This document shows, one piece after another, positions 12,641-21,032 of a stretch of DNA of 38,022 nucleotides. The stretch is from positions 1-38,022 of the IMG/VR virus record IMGVR_UViG_3300049057_000114; one strand, given 5' to 3'. A program made the position numbers and the translations under genes. Each line of letters begins with the position of its first letter. The first letter of the stretch is position 1. This DNA is from a virus. The notes beneath the pieces were generated by a model. That model was not told the DNA's origin. It saw only the letters and a program-made list of their open reading frames with translations, and made no database searches.

Positions 12641-13237
12641 TCACTCTCCGATGGAAGATGCCTTGTGCCACACTTGCAAAGTTCCAGCCGTCAACAGGTC
12701 GAGTGTTCCCGCAGTGACCGAAAGCGTGACATTGATGTAGTCGTCATCAAGAACAAGCTCGACGCCAAAATTTTCAAATCCGCGCCCCCCGCTGGCCGCT
12801 TTTGGAGATTCCGCGCCGGCCAAAATGTCATATGGAACATTTATTCCGGAGCCCGTGATATCAGTCAGTGGGTAAAACGTCCCGCCACTATCCTTTGCAA
12901 CCAAGACGTTGATGCTCTCGCCGCCCTGGGAGCTCGTAAACTCTTCCGTGATGTTAATGACCATGTATTCAACAAACGACATTGCAGCGAGTGGAATTTG
13001 GAGGGTTTTACTTTGGCCCGGATCTGAGAAATCTGAAAAGCTATATTCCGTCTTGACCCATGTCTCGCCGCCAGCGCTCGCCAGATCATCCGGCAGAGTG
13101 ATAGTTTGCCCGCTGGCCTGGATGACCACTGGATCATCTCCGCCATCAATGAGATTTGTTTTTAATCCGTCTGAGGCATTTAACCCGCCAGGAGTGTCGG
13201 GAAGCTTTGTCTCCAATGGGTCAATTGAGTTGTTCAT
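12641..13237 (-). CDS. Putative virion surface protein (198 aa)
   Basis: Start ATG 13237 is chosen for its GGGAAC site and closeness to the fibre gene stop; the longer frame begins inside that gene. A short N-terminal linker (NNSIDPLETKLPDTPGGLNA) leads to a beta-rich domain with spaced aromatic and Thr/Ser residues (WVKTEYSFSDFSDPGQSKTL..., VWHKASSIGE). Not recognised. Position after the fibre gene suggests a fibre tip, decoration or assembly factor. Confidence 0.6.
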   Translation of the reverse strand: MNNSIDPLETKLPDTPGGLNASDGLKTNLIDGGDDPVVIQASGQTITLPDDLASAGGETWVKTEYSFSDFSDPGQSKTLQIPLAAMSFVEYMVINITEEFTSSQGGESINVLVAKDSGGTFYPLTDITGSGINVPYDILAGAESPKAASGGRGFENFGVELVLDDDYINVTLSVTAGTLDLLTAGTLQVWHKASSIGE

Positions 13238-13244
13238 ATGTTCC

Positions 13245-15926
13245 CTATTTGGCCCCAATACAATACAAGTTCACAGACATGTCGGTTTTAGTGGAAGTTG
13301 TCGATGTTCGGCAAACGATCCAAACGCTAGTGGTGCCTGTCGTGTCGGCTGTGCAGATATATGAGAGGTCCGAATCTGGAGTCACGAAGCACTTGGGCTC
13401 CTCGGAAAACACGCCCGATTGGAACGTGCAAGTCGATTCCCCCGCATCTGCATCGGTACAAGATCCATTTATCCAGTCGCCATCCTCCAGCGTCACAGCA
13501 TCGCCGCTTGTGGCGATGCGCGCCGAGACGATGCGGGTCACGGCGGTGCGGGAGTTGACCACTGAGTTAACCAATATAGGAGACGTCACCTGGGCATCGG
13601 CATATCGCGCGGTAAAATGAACATCGCGCTGACCGTTGTTCGTTCCCCCATCAGCTAATACTTGATTGGTTGTTACCGTGGCCGTTGTTGCCTGCTCTCG
13701 CATGAGACGAATGGTTTTTTTGCCGCTGGAAGTAAAGTTGAAAATGCCGCACACATGAACTGGGAAAGTCGCCGTGTTGCTGGCTACCTGAAAGCCAACT
13801 TGAACCCTTGATCCCCCCTCTAGCACTGGCGTCGCATCGCCGTTGGCAGTATTGACCAGTTGCCAAGTCGAGTTGACCACGCCAGAGGCACCCAGGACGA
13901 TTTGTTGCGCGAATTCAGAACAAACCTCTATGGCGCCAGCCCGCGGCAGGTTAAAAATTATTCCAAACTCTTCGTTTCCTGCGGAGCAAGTCGTTGCCCC
14001 CACCGTGTTGTCGTTGCTGGCGGAACATGAAATGCCAACCGAATCCGACCCAGTGTTTTGAGTCATGGTCAGACCAGAGTCACTTATGGCCACATACGAC
14101 GTGGCGTTGCCCGTGCCAGCCGTTACATTGGCGCCAGAAATATTGGCGTCGATTCGCCATGCCGAAACGTTGGGGGTGAGCACCTTTTGAGTTTCGTTTG
14201 GCCAGCGCACTATTGTGAAATGCAATCTCTGATTTGATGTCGTATTGGTGATGTTGAATGTGTTCGCGGCCGAGGAGGCATATAGCTCAAAACTGCGGTC
14301 CCCGGTGGTCGTATAGGTAAACACCCCCGAGACAGAAAAAGGAGACGAGGCGGTAGAGTTATTGGCCGCGACCTGGCCGCGCGTATCGGTGCCGTCATTG
14401 ATGGCGACCGCAGATAGTTGAGCGCCTGTGCCAATGTTATTGACGCCGCGGAAAATCACTTGATAGGTGCCAGGCGGCAAACCGCTAACAGTTACCTTTG
14501 GAGCATCATAGTCGGTGGTCTGAATAACCCCTGGGCCGGGGTTATATTCAACCGTTGCACCTGGACAGTCCGTATCAGCGAGCGAACCCAAGGCCGTATT
14601 GGTCCTAGTGAAAGTACAGCTAGCCGTTGACGCAAAATAAGCCGACCCAACAAATTGAGCCTGAGACACATTGGTTATATTTAGGGCCGATCCCAAATGC
14701 ACTTCGTCGACATAGCCTATCGCCGCATCGGCCGAGGCTAGGAATCTAAGCTGAAGTGTTCCGGAGGCGGGGCAAATGAAATTCAATTGGACTGGTGTAT
14801 AATTGGTCGCGGCCGTTAGGGCCTGGCTCACCAGCACGTTGGTTCCGTCGTACACCTGGGCCGTTATGTTCGCGTCAAAGCCTTGGTAGTAAAACTGTGC
14901 CAAACAGTCTTGGGAGAAAATCCCGGCCTGAATTGTAACGGCATCATTGGCCATATAATCGTTGTTTGCCGAAGCGTCGTAGGAAAAGGCGTATCCGCCG
15001 TTGCCGACGTTGGCTGCGGTGGAGGTAACGGCAAGCGTGCCCCCGCCTGACTCACTCCAATAGGTTGTCGCGCCAAGCTCGGCATTATAGTTATAGAGGG
15101 CCAGCAAATTGATGCCAAATGACCCGCCGCTGTTTGGAGCCTGGCCCCATGTCGGTGTTCCAGCTCCGCCAGACAACAACACTTGACCAGTGGTGCCTGC
15201 GCCCATGTTCATGAGCTTTGAACCGTCGGCATACACGACACCGCCTGCCGTAACCGCAAGGGAGCCATTGTTGGTGCCGCCGCGGGAGATAGCAAGTGCC
15301 GCCTCAGAGCTCATTACCCCAGAGCCATCGTTGATCAGGACATGGTCGGCCGTGCCAGAGGCTAGCTTGTCTCTGGCAATCGCAGCGCCAGCCTTGATAT
15401 CAGAATTTTCAATGTTGGTGATTGAGTTTCCAGAACCATCGGCATCAATGGTCTTATTGGTCAGCGTGTCGGTCGTGGCCTTGCCGACCAAGGTATCGGT
15501 GCCATTTGGAACCGTCATTGTGCCGGAAGTGTTTAGAACCAAGGTGCCGGCGCCGCTGATCAGGCTAACAGCGGTGTTGCCAGTGAGAACCTTATTGGTG
15601 AGCGCGCAAGACTGGTTAATTCCGCAAAGTGCAGATGTAACACCCGACGAATAACCAAGCTCCGTTGGCGTCACCGCACTCGACGTTAGCTGTTTGTCAG
15701 CATCAAGATATGGCACAGTCGTTGCCGTGAGATCGTTGAAAATGACAGACCCAGACCCGTTCATGTCGAGCGTCAAATCGCCATTGGTGTTGGTCGTTGA
15801 AATGGTGTTGCCGTCGATTTGAATATTGTCGACATTAAGCTTTGGCAGCCAAGCTTGCGCATAGGCAACGGCCGAGACCAAGAGGGCCATGAGTGCGATT
15901 TTTTTGGGAGTGCTCACTTTAATCAC
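13245..15926 (-). CDS. Large fibre-like protein with a signal peptide
   Basis: 893 aa. The N-terminus STPKKIALMALLVSAVAYAQ is a good secretion signal with an AYA|QA cleavage site. A fibre-type region of short beta repeats follows (residues ~35-280; LTNKVLTGNTAVSLISGAGT, ISRGGTNNGSLAVTAGGVVY), then several beta domains with paired Cys (CSASNDNTVGATTC, CTDADAGESTC). Possible starts are GTG 15926 and GTG 15917. It lies downstream of two fibre-anchor proteins. Phage fibres normally assemble in the cytoplasm and lack a signal peptide, so this may be a host-derived surface protein or be exported on purpose. Confidence 0.75.
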   Translation of the reverse strand: MIKVSTPKKIALMALLVSAVAYAQAWLPKLNVDNIQIDGNTISTTNTNGDLTLDMNGSGSVIFNDLTATTVPYLDADKQLTSSAVTPTELGYSSGVTSALCGINQSCALTNKVLTGNTAVSLISGAGTLVLNTSGTMTVPNGTDTLVGKATTDTLTNKTIDADGSGNSITNIENSDIKAGAAIARDKLASGTADHVLINDGSGVMSSEAALAISRGGTNNGSLAVTAGGVVYADGSKLMNMGAGTTGQVLLSGGAGTPTWGQAPNSGGSFGINLLALYNYNAELGATTYWSESGGGTLAVTSTAANVGNGGYAFSYDASANNDYMANDAVTIQAGIFSQDCLAQFYYQGFDANITAQVYDGTNVLVSQALTAATNYTPVQLNFICPASGTLQLRFLASADAAIGYVDEVHLGSALNITNVSQAQFVGSAYFASTASCTFTRTNTALGSLADTDCPGATVEYNPGPGVIQTTDYDAPKVTVSGLPPGTYQVIFRGVNNIGTGAQLSAVAINDGTDTRGQVAANNSTASSPFSVSGVFTYTTTGDRSFELYASSAANTFNITNTTSNQRLHFTIVRWPNETQKVLTPNVSAWRIDANISGANVTAGTGNATSYVAISDSGLTMTQNTGSDSVGISCSASNDNTVGATTCSAGNEEFGIIFNLPRAGAIEVCSEFAQQIVLGASGVVNSTWQLVNTANGDATPVLEGGSRVQVGFQVASNTATFPVHVCGIFNFTSSGKKTIRLMREQATTATVTTNQVLADGGTNNGQRDVHFTARYADAQVTSPILVNSVVNSRTAVTRIVSARIATSGDAVTLEDGDWINGSCTDADAGESTCTFQSGVFSEEPKCFVTPDSDLSYICTADTTGTTSVWIVCRTSTTSTKTDMSVNLYCIGAK

Positions 15927-15970
15927 CCTACGGATAAAAATAGTTTAAAAAAGTTTTAGTTTTTGTTTAA

Positions 15971-16582
15971 TCACGCAGGCACCAGTCGTCGTGATAGCTT
16001 TATCGTTCCACTTCCTGGCCCCGTACTTAAGGCCGCTTTTAATTGCCATACTTGCCCCGAATTTGAGAGTGACCAGGTGACGCCGTGAGCCTCTTCGGCC
16101 ATGAACAACCCCTCAACCACGCGCCCCGTGCCGTTGACATTTTGAATAGCGATTTGGCCGCTTGCGAAATAGGCCGTGCCGCGGATGATTTCGACGTCGT
16201 AAAGGGCCGAAGAGTATGTCGCAAAGTCTACTGTCTGGCCTACGAGATTTGCCGCCGCTTGGCCGTCGGTGACGGCGTGCTCAGCCCATCCAGATTCATC
16301 GTCTGCGGTGCCAGCGGCCGTGATGTCGTCGACGCTGTAGATTTCAACAAGATCAGCGTCTTTTAGCACAAATTTATAAGCGCCAGAGCCAAGCCACACC
16401 TCGGCCCGTCCATCGGCATCGAGTTCAATTGGGTTGGTGTTTGGGGTGTCGCCAGATTCGTCCGTGTAGGTTGAAAGCGGCGTCGACGTGCCTGCGATAT
16501 AGGTGTAAAGAAATCCCCCAGCTAAGGGGGTGCCGTTGCCGTCGCAGAATTGTTGTTTGGCTACTGGCGCTAGTGATGCCAT
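15971..16582 (-). CDS. Tail fibre/spike protein with conserved N-terminal anchor, short form
   Basis: 203 aa. The N-terminal ~80 residues (MASLAPVAKQQFCDGNGTPL, GGFLYTYIAGTSTPLSTYTD, NPIELDADGRAEVWLGSGAY) are a common phage fibre-anchor module of short-tailed phages. The C-terminal ~110 residues (VEIIRGTAYFASGQIAIQNV...LSRRLVPA) form a small beta domain. It is a paralogue of the next gene upstream through the N-terminal module. ATG 16582 overlaps that gene's TAA; AGGGGG upstream. Confidence 0.8.
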   Translation of the reverse strand: MASLAPVAKQQFCDGNGTPLAGGFLYTYIAGTSTPLSTYTDESGDTPNTNPIELDADGRAEVWLGSGAYKFVLKDADLVEIYSVDDITAAGTADDESGWAEHAVTDGQAAANLVGQTVDFATYSSALYDVEIIRGTAYFASGQIAIQNVNGTGRVVEGLFMAEEAHGVTWSLSNSGQVWQLKAALSTGPGSGTIKLSRRLVPA

Positions 16583-18006
16583 TAGACAACCCCCTGTGCA
16601 TTCATTGAGCGGGCTACGCGGCTAGTCCCGCCTAGGCACACACCGACAAATCGGCCGGCGCCAAAGCAAACGCTGGAAATAGAGCCGACGTTTGGAGCCG
16701 GGAAGTTAGACCACGTCAATCCAAGGTCGCCAGACACCCAAAGGCTAGCCCCGTCATTCCCAATGAAAACACCATTGCCATAAACAACGCTTCCCACATT
16801 TGTCGTCTGCGCGACGGAGGACCACGTTACCCCGCCGTCCGTTGATCGCATTATTAGATTGGTCCCGGTCCCAGCACTAGCCACAAAAACACCATTGCCG
16901 TAAGCAACCGAGGCCCATGCGCTCGCCTCCGATGCGGCAACTGCCGACCAGCTGGTGCCTGAATCTGTTGATCGCATCACTCGATTGGTGCCCGTCGTTG
17001 CGACAGCAACAAAAACGCCGCCGCCATAGGCAATAGAGCTCCAGGGGTTTGCCTCTGCCGCAGACCTAGCTGTCCATGAGCTAGCATTTGTGGACGTCAT
17101 GACACGGTTTGTGCCGCTTGATGCAACGGCAACATAGGTTGTGCCATCAGTTGTAATTGCGCACCATGGATTGGCTTCCGCCGCTGCGGCTGCATTCCAG
17201 CTGCTTCCATTCGCCGTCGCCCATTGCACCCGATTGGTGCCGTCTGTTGATACTGCGACCCATCGGCCAACTGAGCTTGCGTAAACAATGGCCGCCCATG
17301 AGTTGGCTTCGGCCGCAGCCACGGCGGTCCAAGATTCTCCGGCAGTAACCGATTTCATAACTCGATTGGTCCCGTCGCTTGAAACGGCAATGAGTATGCC
17401 GGCCGTTAATGAGTTTCCGCCGACAGCAGTCCAAGTATTCGCCTCAGCCGCAGAGTGAGACGTCCAGTTCATATAAAACGATTGGACAAATGCAAACGTG
17501 GCGTTATCGGCCAGCTTTTCGAGCGTCACCGCCCCATCAGAGATTTTATCCTCTGTCACCGCATTGTTTGCAATTTTGCCCTCCGTGACGGCATTGTCCT
17601 GAAGCTTTTCCGCAGACACACTGTTTCCGGCAAGCTTTGCCTCATTGACAAACCCGTCCGCCATTTTCGCGCGGCCCGGGACATCGGCAGTCAAAATTCC
17701 GGCCTCAAGCATACTCAATGTGATTTGGCCGTTGCTTAAGTGTGAAATGGCATCGACGGTTTTAACCGTCACGTCGGCTGCGGTCTTAATCACGAACTTA
17801 TATGCACTCGATCCAAGCCAAATGTCCGCTTCGCCGTTTGCATCAAGAATCACCGGGTTGGTGTTTTGAGACGACTCACTCTGGTTTTGATAGGTGACAA
17901 GAGGCGTGCTCCCGCCCGCCGCATAGGTGTACACTTTGCCAAGCGCCAAGGGGTCGCCATTGGAGTCGTAAAACTTTGCTCTCACTACGGGCGCAAGATT
18001 CGCCAC
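16582..18006 (-). CDS. Tail fibre/spike with anchor, fibre repeats and Asp-box beta-propeller
   Basis: 474 aa from GTG 18006 (GGAGGAG). Residues 1-85 are the same anchor module as in the neighbouring 203-aa protein. Residues ~105-165 are short coiled or fibre repeats of the form NAVTEGKIANNAVTEDKI. Residues ~175-470 are six or seven ~43-residue repeats with GTNRVM and W(T/S)AVAAAEANSWA, some carrying Asp-boxes (STDSGTSW, STDGGVTW, SGDLGLTW) as in sialidase-type beta-propellers. It probably binds glycans on the host surface. DNA repeats in 16850-17400 reflect the propeller blades. Confidence 0.85.
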   Translation of the reverse strand: MANLAPVVRAKFYDSNGDPLALGKVYTYAAGGSTPLVTYQNQSESSQNTNPVILDANGEADIWLGSSAYKFVIKTAADVTVKTVDAISHLSNGQITLSMLEAGILTADVPGRAKMADGFVNEAKLAGNSVSAEKLQDNAVTEGKIANNAVTEDKISDGAVTLEKLADNATFAFVQSFYMNWTSHSAAEANTWTAVGGNSLTAGILIAVSSDGTNRVMKSVTAGESWTAVAAAEANSWAAIVYASSVGRWVAVSTDGTNRVQWATANGSSWNAAAAAEANPWCAITTDGTTYVAVASSGTNRVMTSTNASSWTARSAAEANPWSSIAYGGGVFVAVATTGTNRVMRSTDSGTSWSAVAASEASAWASVAYGNGVFVASAGTGTNLIMRSTDGGVTWSSVAQTTNVGSVVYGNGVFIGNDGASLWVSGDLGLTWSNFPAPNVGSISSVCFGAGRFVGVCLGGTSRVARSMNAQGVV

Positions 18007-18007
18007 T

Positions 18008-19807
18008 TCACTCCTCCATTGTTGCTAGGTCTGGCTTTTGCCCCAGAATCTCAGTAAGCAACTTATCTAAAGCCTTTGAGCCAGGCTTAAGGTCGGAAGC
18101 CTTGATCAAAAGCTCTTTAAGCTTGGGGTTTTTGAGCATTTCGCCGCGCATTTTTTCTAAAACCGCCCGCTTATCGGGGCTAGAATGCTCAACGATATTG
18201 TCAAAGCCGTCGGCGGCCCATCGCTCGGGGCCTTTTTCGGGGCGCTGGTCCGCCGCACGCCCAACCGCATCGTTCGCTGTGCGCGTAAATCGCGATATCG
18301 CAGCGCCAGCAATGCCCGGGTTGGCCTGCGCGAGCTTTGAGATATTGGCTGGGGTCGCAATGCCCTTGGCCACTTTATTCAACAACAATGCGGCATTCTG
18401 AGCGCCGTATTTCTGCAAACCCTTTTTTGCGGCGACAACGCCGGCTGCGGTCTCCCAATCACCGGTCGCGCCGCCGTAACCAAGGGCCGCGCCACCTGTG
18501 ATCGTGTCAGTGAGACCAAAGAATTTATTACCCTGCTCTCTAGCCTGTTTGTTTTTGAGAAGTGTTGATGCGGTTTTTCCGTGCTGATAGGTTTTGTTTG
18601 CGTTCTCGATGATTTTGCGAAGGCCGGGAGCGCCGATCTTGTCCGCGCCCTTTTCGGCCGCCTCATTGATTGAATCACGCACTGAGTGATAAACGGATTT
18701 CGCAACTTCATTGGCCTGCTGACTTCGAGAGGTGTCAAACTTCGCCTTTTTGCCAAGCGCCTCAACCAGATCTTGGGCCTCGGCCATTGAAATATTGCTC
18801 TCGCCGCGAGAAAGAATGTTTTGAACGTGGGGCTCAAGGGTTTGCACGAGCTCTTGTACGTCTTGATGGGAGCGATTTAGCCCGCCGACAACCTTTTCCT
18901 CGGCTTTCGCCGCAACTTCGAGCGGGTTAAACGTTGAGCCGCCAACATCATCGATCTTGTCATAGGCGGCTTTTCTGGCGTTCATGGCGGCTTTTTTCAC
19001 ACCCTCGTTTCGGGCGATAAGATCATCCGTTGATGCGAGCGGGCTCAAGACCCCCCGATCTAATACCTGAGCACCTGCCGCCTGCACTTCCTTTTGGCCA
19101 ATCTTTTTGATCGTGCCACGCTCTGCGCCGATGGCGCGTGCGGCGAGCCGCTCGGCAATCTCCCTAGTTTTCCCGCCGACCTTTTCTGCAACTTTATTCA
19201 CAATGGGCGTGGCGATTTCAGCTGCCTTGTCGATGCCCTTGCCGACCACAAGCCCAGTGCCAGCCCCAAGGGCCGTATCCGCCGCCATGCCTTTTAGGTC
19301 CTTGGCCTCGCTTTGGCCCAATCCTGTGATGCCGCCAATCACTGCGCCGCCCTTGGCAAGAGACATGCCCTTGGCCAGTTTATTCACGGGCGAAATCACA
19401 GCGCCGGCCACATTACTTGTGGCAGCCACGGCGGGGCGCTGTTTGGCCTGCTCTTTTAGAATTCCGCGTTTCTTGTCGCGCGCCGATCGGTATGCATCGC
19501 GCAGAGTTTCCCAATCAAGGGTCGGGCCGTCCTCGGCCACACCAACGTCGCTAAAAGATCCGCCAAGGCCCTTAAGTCCAATGGCGCGCCCCGCAGCCTC
19601 AACACCACCTGCGATTTCATCGGAATATCCACCCGTGGCCCCCTGAAGCCCGTGCATGATTGCCGTTTCCCCCGCGCCATGGCTCGGAGGTTTCGATTCA
19701 GCCTCGTCATGCGATCGAAGCGCCTGAATCATTTCATCTCTCGATGGCCTTTTGATGCTTTGGTCCTGGTCCCTCAGGGCCTTAAGCATTTCATCGCGAG
19801 TTGGCAT
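18008..19807 (-). CDS. DNA ejection (internal virion) protein, P22 gp16-like by position
   Basis: 599 aa from ATG 19807, which overlaps the upstream gene by 17 bp; AAAGGG lies upstream. It starts with a tandem motif, PTRDEMLKALRDQDQ and PSRDEMIQALRSHDE, seen in phage ejection proteins. Gly/Ala-rich amphipathic segments (AVIGGITGLGQ, LGAGTGLVVGKG, residues ~165-210) could insert into membranes, and long helices follow. Located third in the ejection block, as gp16 is in P22. It would leave the capsid with the DNA and help it cross the envelope. The sequence link to gp16 is not strong. Confidence 0.7.
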   Translation of the reverse strand: MPTRDEMLKALRDQDQSIKRPSRDEMIQALRSHDEAESKPPSHGAGETAIMHGLQGATGGYSDEIAGGVEAAGRAIGLKGLGGSFSDVGVAEDGPTLDWETLRDAYRSARDKKRGILKEQAKQRPAVAATSNVAGAVISPVNKLAKGMSLAKGGAVIGGITGLGQSEAKDLKGMAADTALGAGTGLVVGKGIDKAAEIATPIVNKVAEKVGGKTREIAERLAARAIGAERGTIKKIGQKEVQAAGAQVLDRGVLSPLASTDDLIARNEGVKKAAMNARKAAYDKIDDVGGSTFNPLEVAAKAEEKVVGGLNRSHQDVQELVQTLEPHVQNILSRGESNISMAEAQDLVEALGKKAKFDTSRSQQANEVAKSVYHSVRDSINEAAEKGADKIGAPGLRKIIENANKTYQHGKTASTLLKNKQAREQGNKFFGLTDTITGGAALGYGGATGDWETAAGVVAAKKGLQKYGAQNAALLLNKVAKGIATPANISKLAQANPGIAGAAISRFTRTANDAVGRAADQRPEKGPERWAADGFDNIVEHSSPDKRAVLEKMRGEMLKNPKLKELLIKASDLKPGSKALDKLLTEILGQKPDLATMEE

Positions 19808-21032
19808 TCTTTGTCCCTTTGATGCGTTGATCGAAAAGAGCACTTAGCTCTTCGTCACTCATGCCATCGTATTTATCAGCCGTTTTTTGCTGGTCCCCGT
19901 CTTGAGGCCCAAGACCAGATGCTAATCGAGCGTTCTGGGCTTTTTGCGCACGCAGTGCCGCCTTATTTTCAATCACTTGTTGAGTGTCACCAGGCTGAGG
20001 AAAAAAGTCCTTCGCATAATAGAGGCGCTCACTTGGCGGAATCGCCGCGCCGGATGCGTCTCGCAAAAAGGCCTCAACCCATGCGGCTTGCGCGGATTGG
20101 GCTTCAATTGCCTTGTCGTTTTTCATCCAGTTCGGTGCCCATTGTCCGTTGTCAATAACCTGGCCAATAGCAGTTGGGTCATAGTCGTTTTTGTCGGCAA
20201 TGGCCTTTAGATACTGCTGCTCAGCCTTGACGCCCATTTCATAAAGACCCCGCTGCTTGGCCTCGGCAACGGTCATATCGGCGCTCTTTTCAGCCTTTTT
20301 GTTTTTCGCTCCTTCCGCAATCGCCCGATACCGGGCCTGCATTTGATCCATGCCCTGTTGGCCTCGAATGCCCTGCATTTCCTTTTCATGGGCGAATTGT
20401 CGGCCTTGACTCTCCACCACGCGCCCGTGCCGAGCGGCTTCCATTGCGGCCTCATGGGCCATTTGCTCGCGCTTCATCCCTTGGCCGGATTTAAACTCCT
20501 CAGCCGCGCGCTTTTCTTGTTCTTCTTTGAGCCTTTGCGCCAGCTGCTCTTGGCCGGTCATTGATTGATACAAGTGGCTTTTGACCACATTGGGGTCGTA
20601 TTGAGGTGGAAATTCCGACGTATCGAACCCGGCCTTGGTCAAATTGCCAACAGCGCTAGTGTAGCTCGCCTGATCTTGGGCCGCGCCCAAATGCTGCGAA
20701 ATGAAATTGAGCTTTTTAATGGCCCCCTCCATTTGACCTGCTTCATTGGCGCGGAACTTCTCTTGCGCCTGTTGATAGGCTTCGGGATTGGTTTTTGCCA
20801 AATCAGCAAGCACGCCTTTTTGATTGTAGGACACGGACCCATCGGGACTGGTCATGGTGTTTTTCGTATAGGCGTCCTCTACGGATTGCCTTTTCAAAAG
20901 CTCTTTTTGCTTGAGTGCCCTGGCGTCGACCATGTCTCGAAGCTTCATTCCCTGTTCAACGCCGCTTGCAATGGATTCGGCAAACTTAGGGGTTTTCAGC
21001 TGGAAATAGATGTCCGAATCGAGTTGCGCCAT
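19791..21032 (-). CDS. DNA ejection (internal virion) protein, P22 gp20-like by position
   Basis: 413 aa, largely alpha-helical and rich in Gln, Ala, Lys and Glu, with a long coiled-coil (RLKEEQEKRAAEEFKSGQGM, KREQMAHEAAMEAARHGRVV at ~185-245). The block AFLRDASGAAIPPSERLYYA...DFFPQPGDTQQVIENK near residues 330-370 is a motif seen in phage DNA-transfer proteins. ATG 21032 has AAGGGGG and overlaps the preceding stop. It forms a block with the 407- and 599-aa proteins. Confidence 0.72.
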   Translation of the reverse strand: MAQLDSDIYFQLKTPKFAESIASGVEQGMKLRDMVDARALKQKELLKRQSVEDAYTKNTMTSPDGSVSYNQKGVLADLAKTNPEAYQQAQEKFRANEAGQMEGAIKKLNFISQHLGAAQDQASYTSAVGNLTKAGFDTSEFPPQYDPNVVKSHLYQSMTGQEQLAQRLKEEQEKRAAEEFKSGQGMKREQMAHEAAMEAARHGRVVESQGRQFAHEKEMQGIRGQQGMDQMQARYRAIAEGAKNKKAEKSADMTVAEAKQRGLYEMGVKAEQQYLKAIADKNDYDPTAIGQVIDNGQWAPNWMKNDKAIEAQSAQAAWVEAFLRDASGAAIPPSERLYYAKDFFPQPGDTQQVIENKAALRAQKAQNARLASGLGPQDGDQQKTADKYDGMSDEELSALFDQRIKGTKNANSR

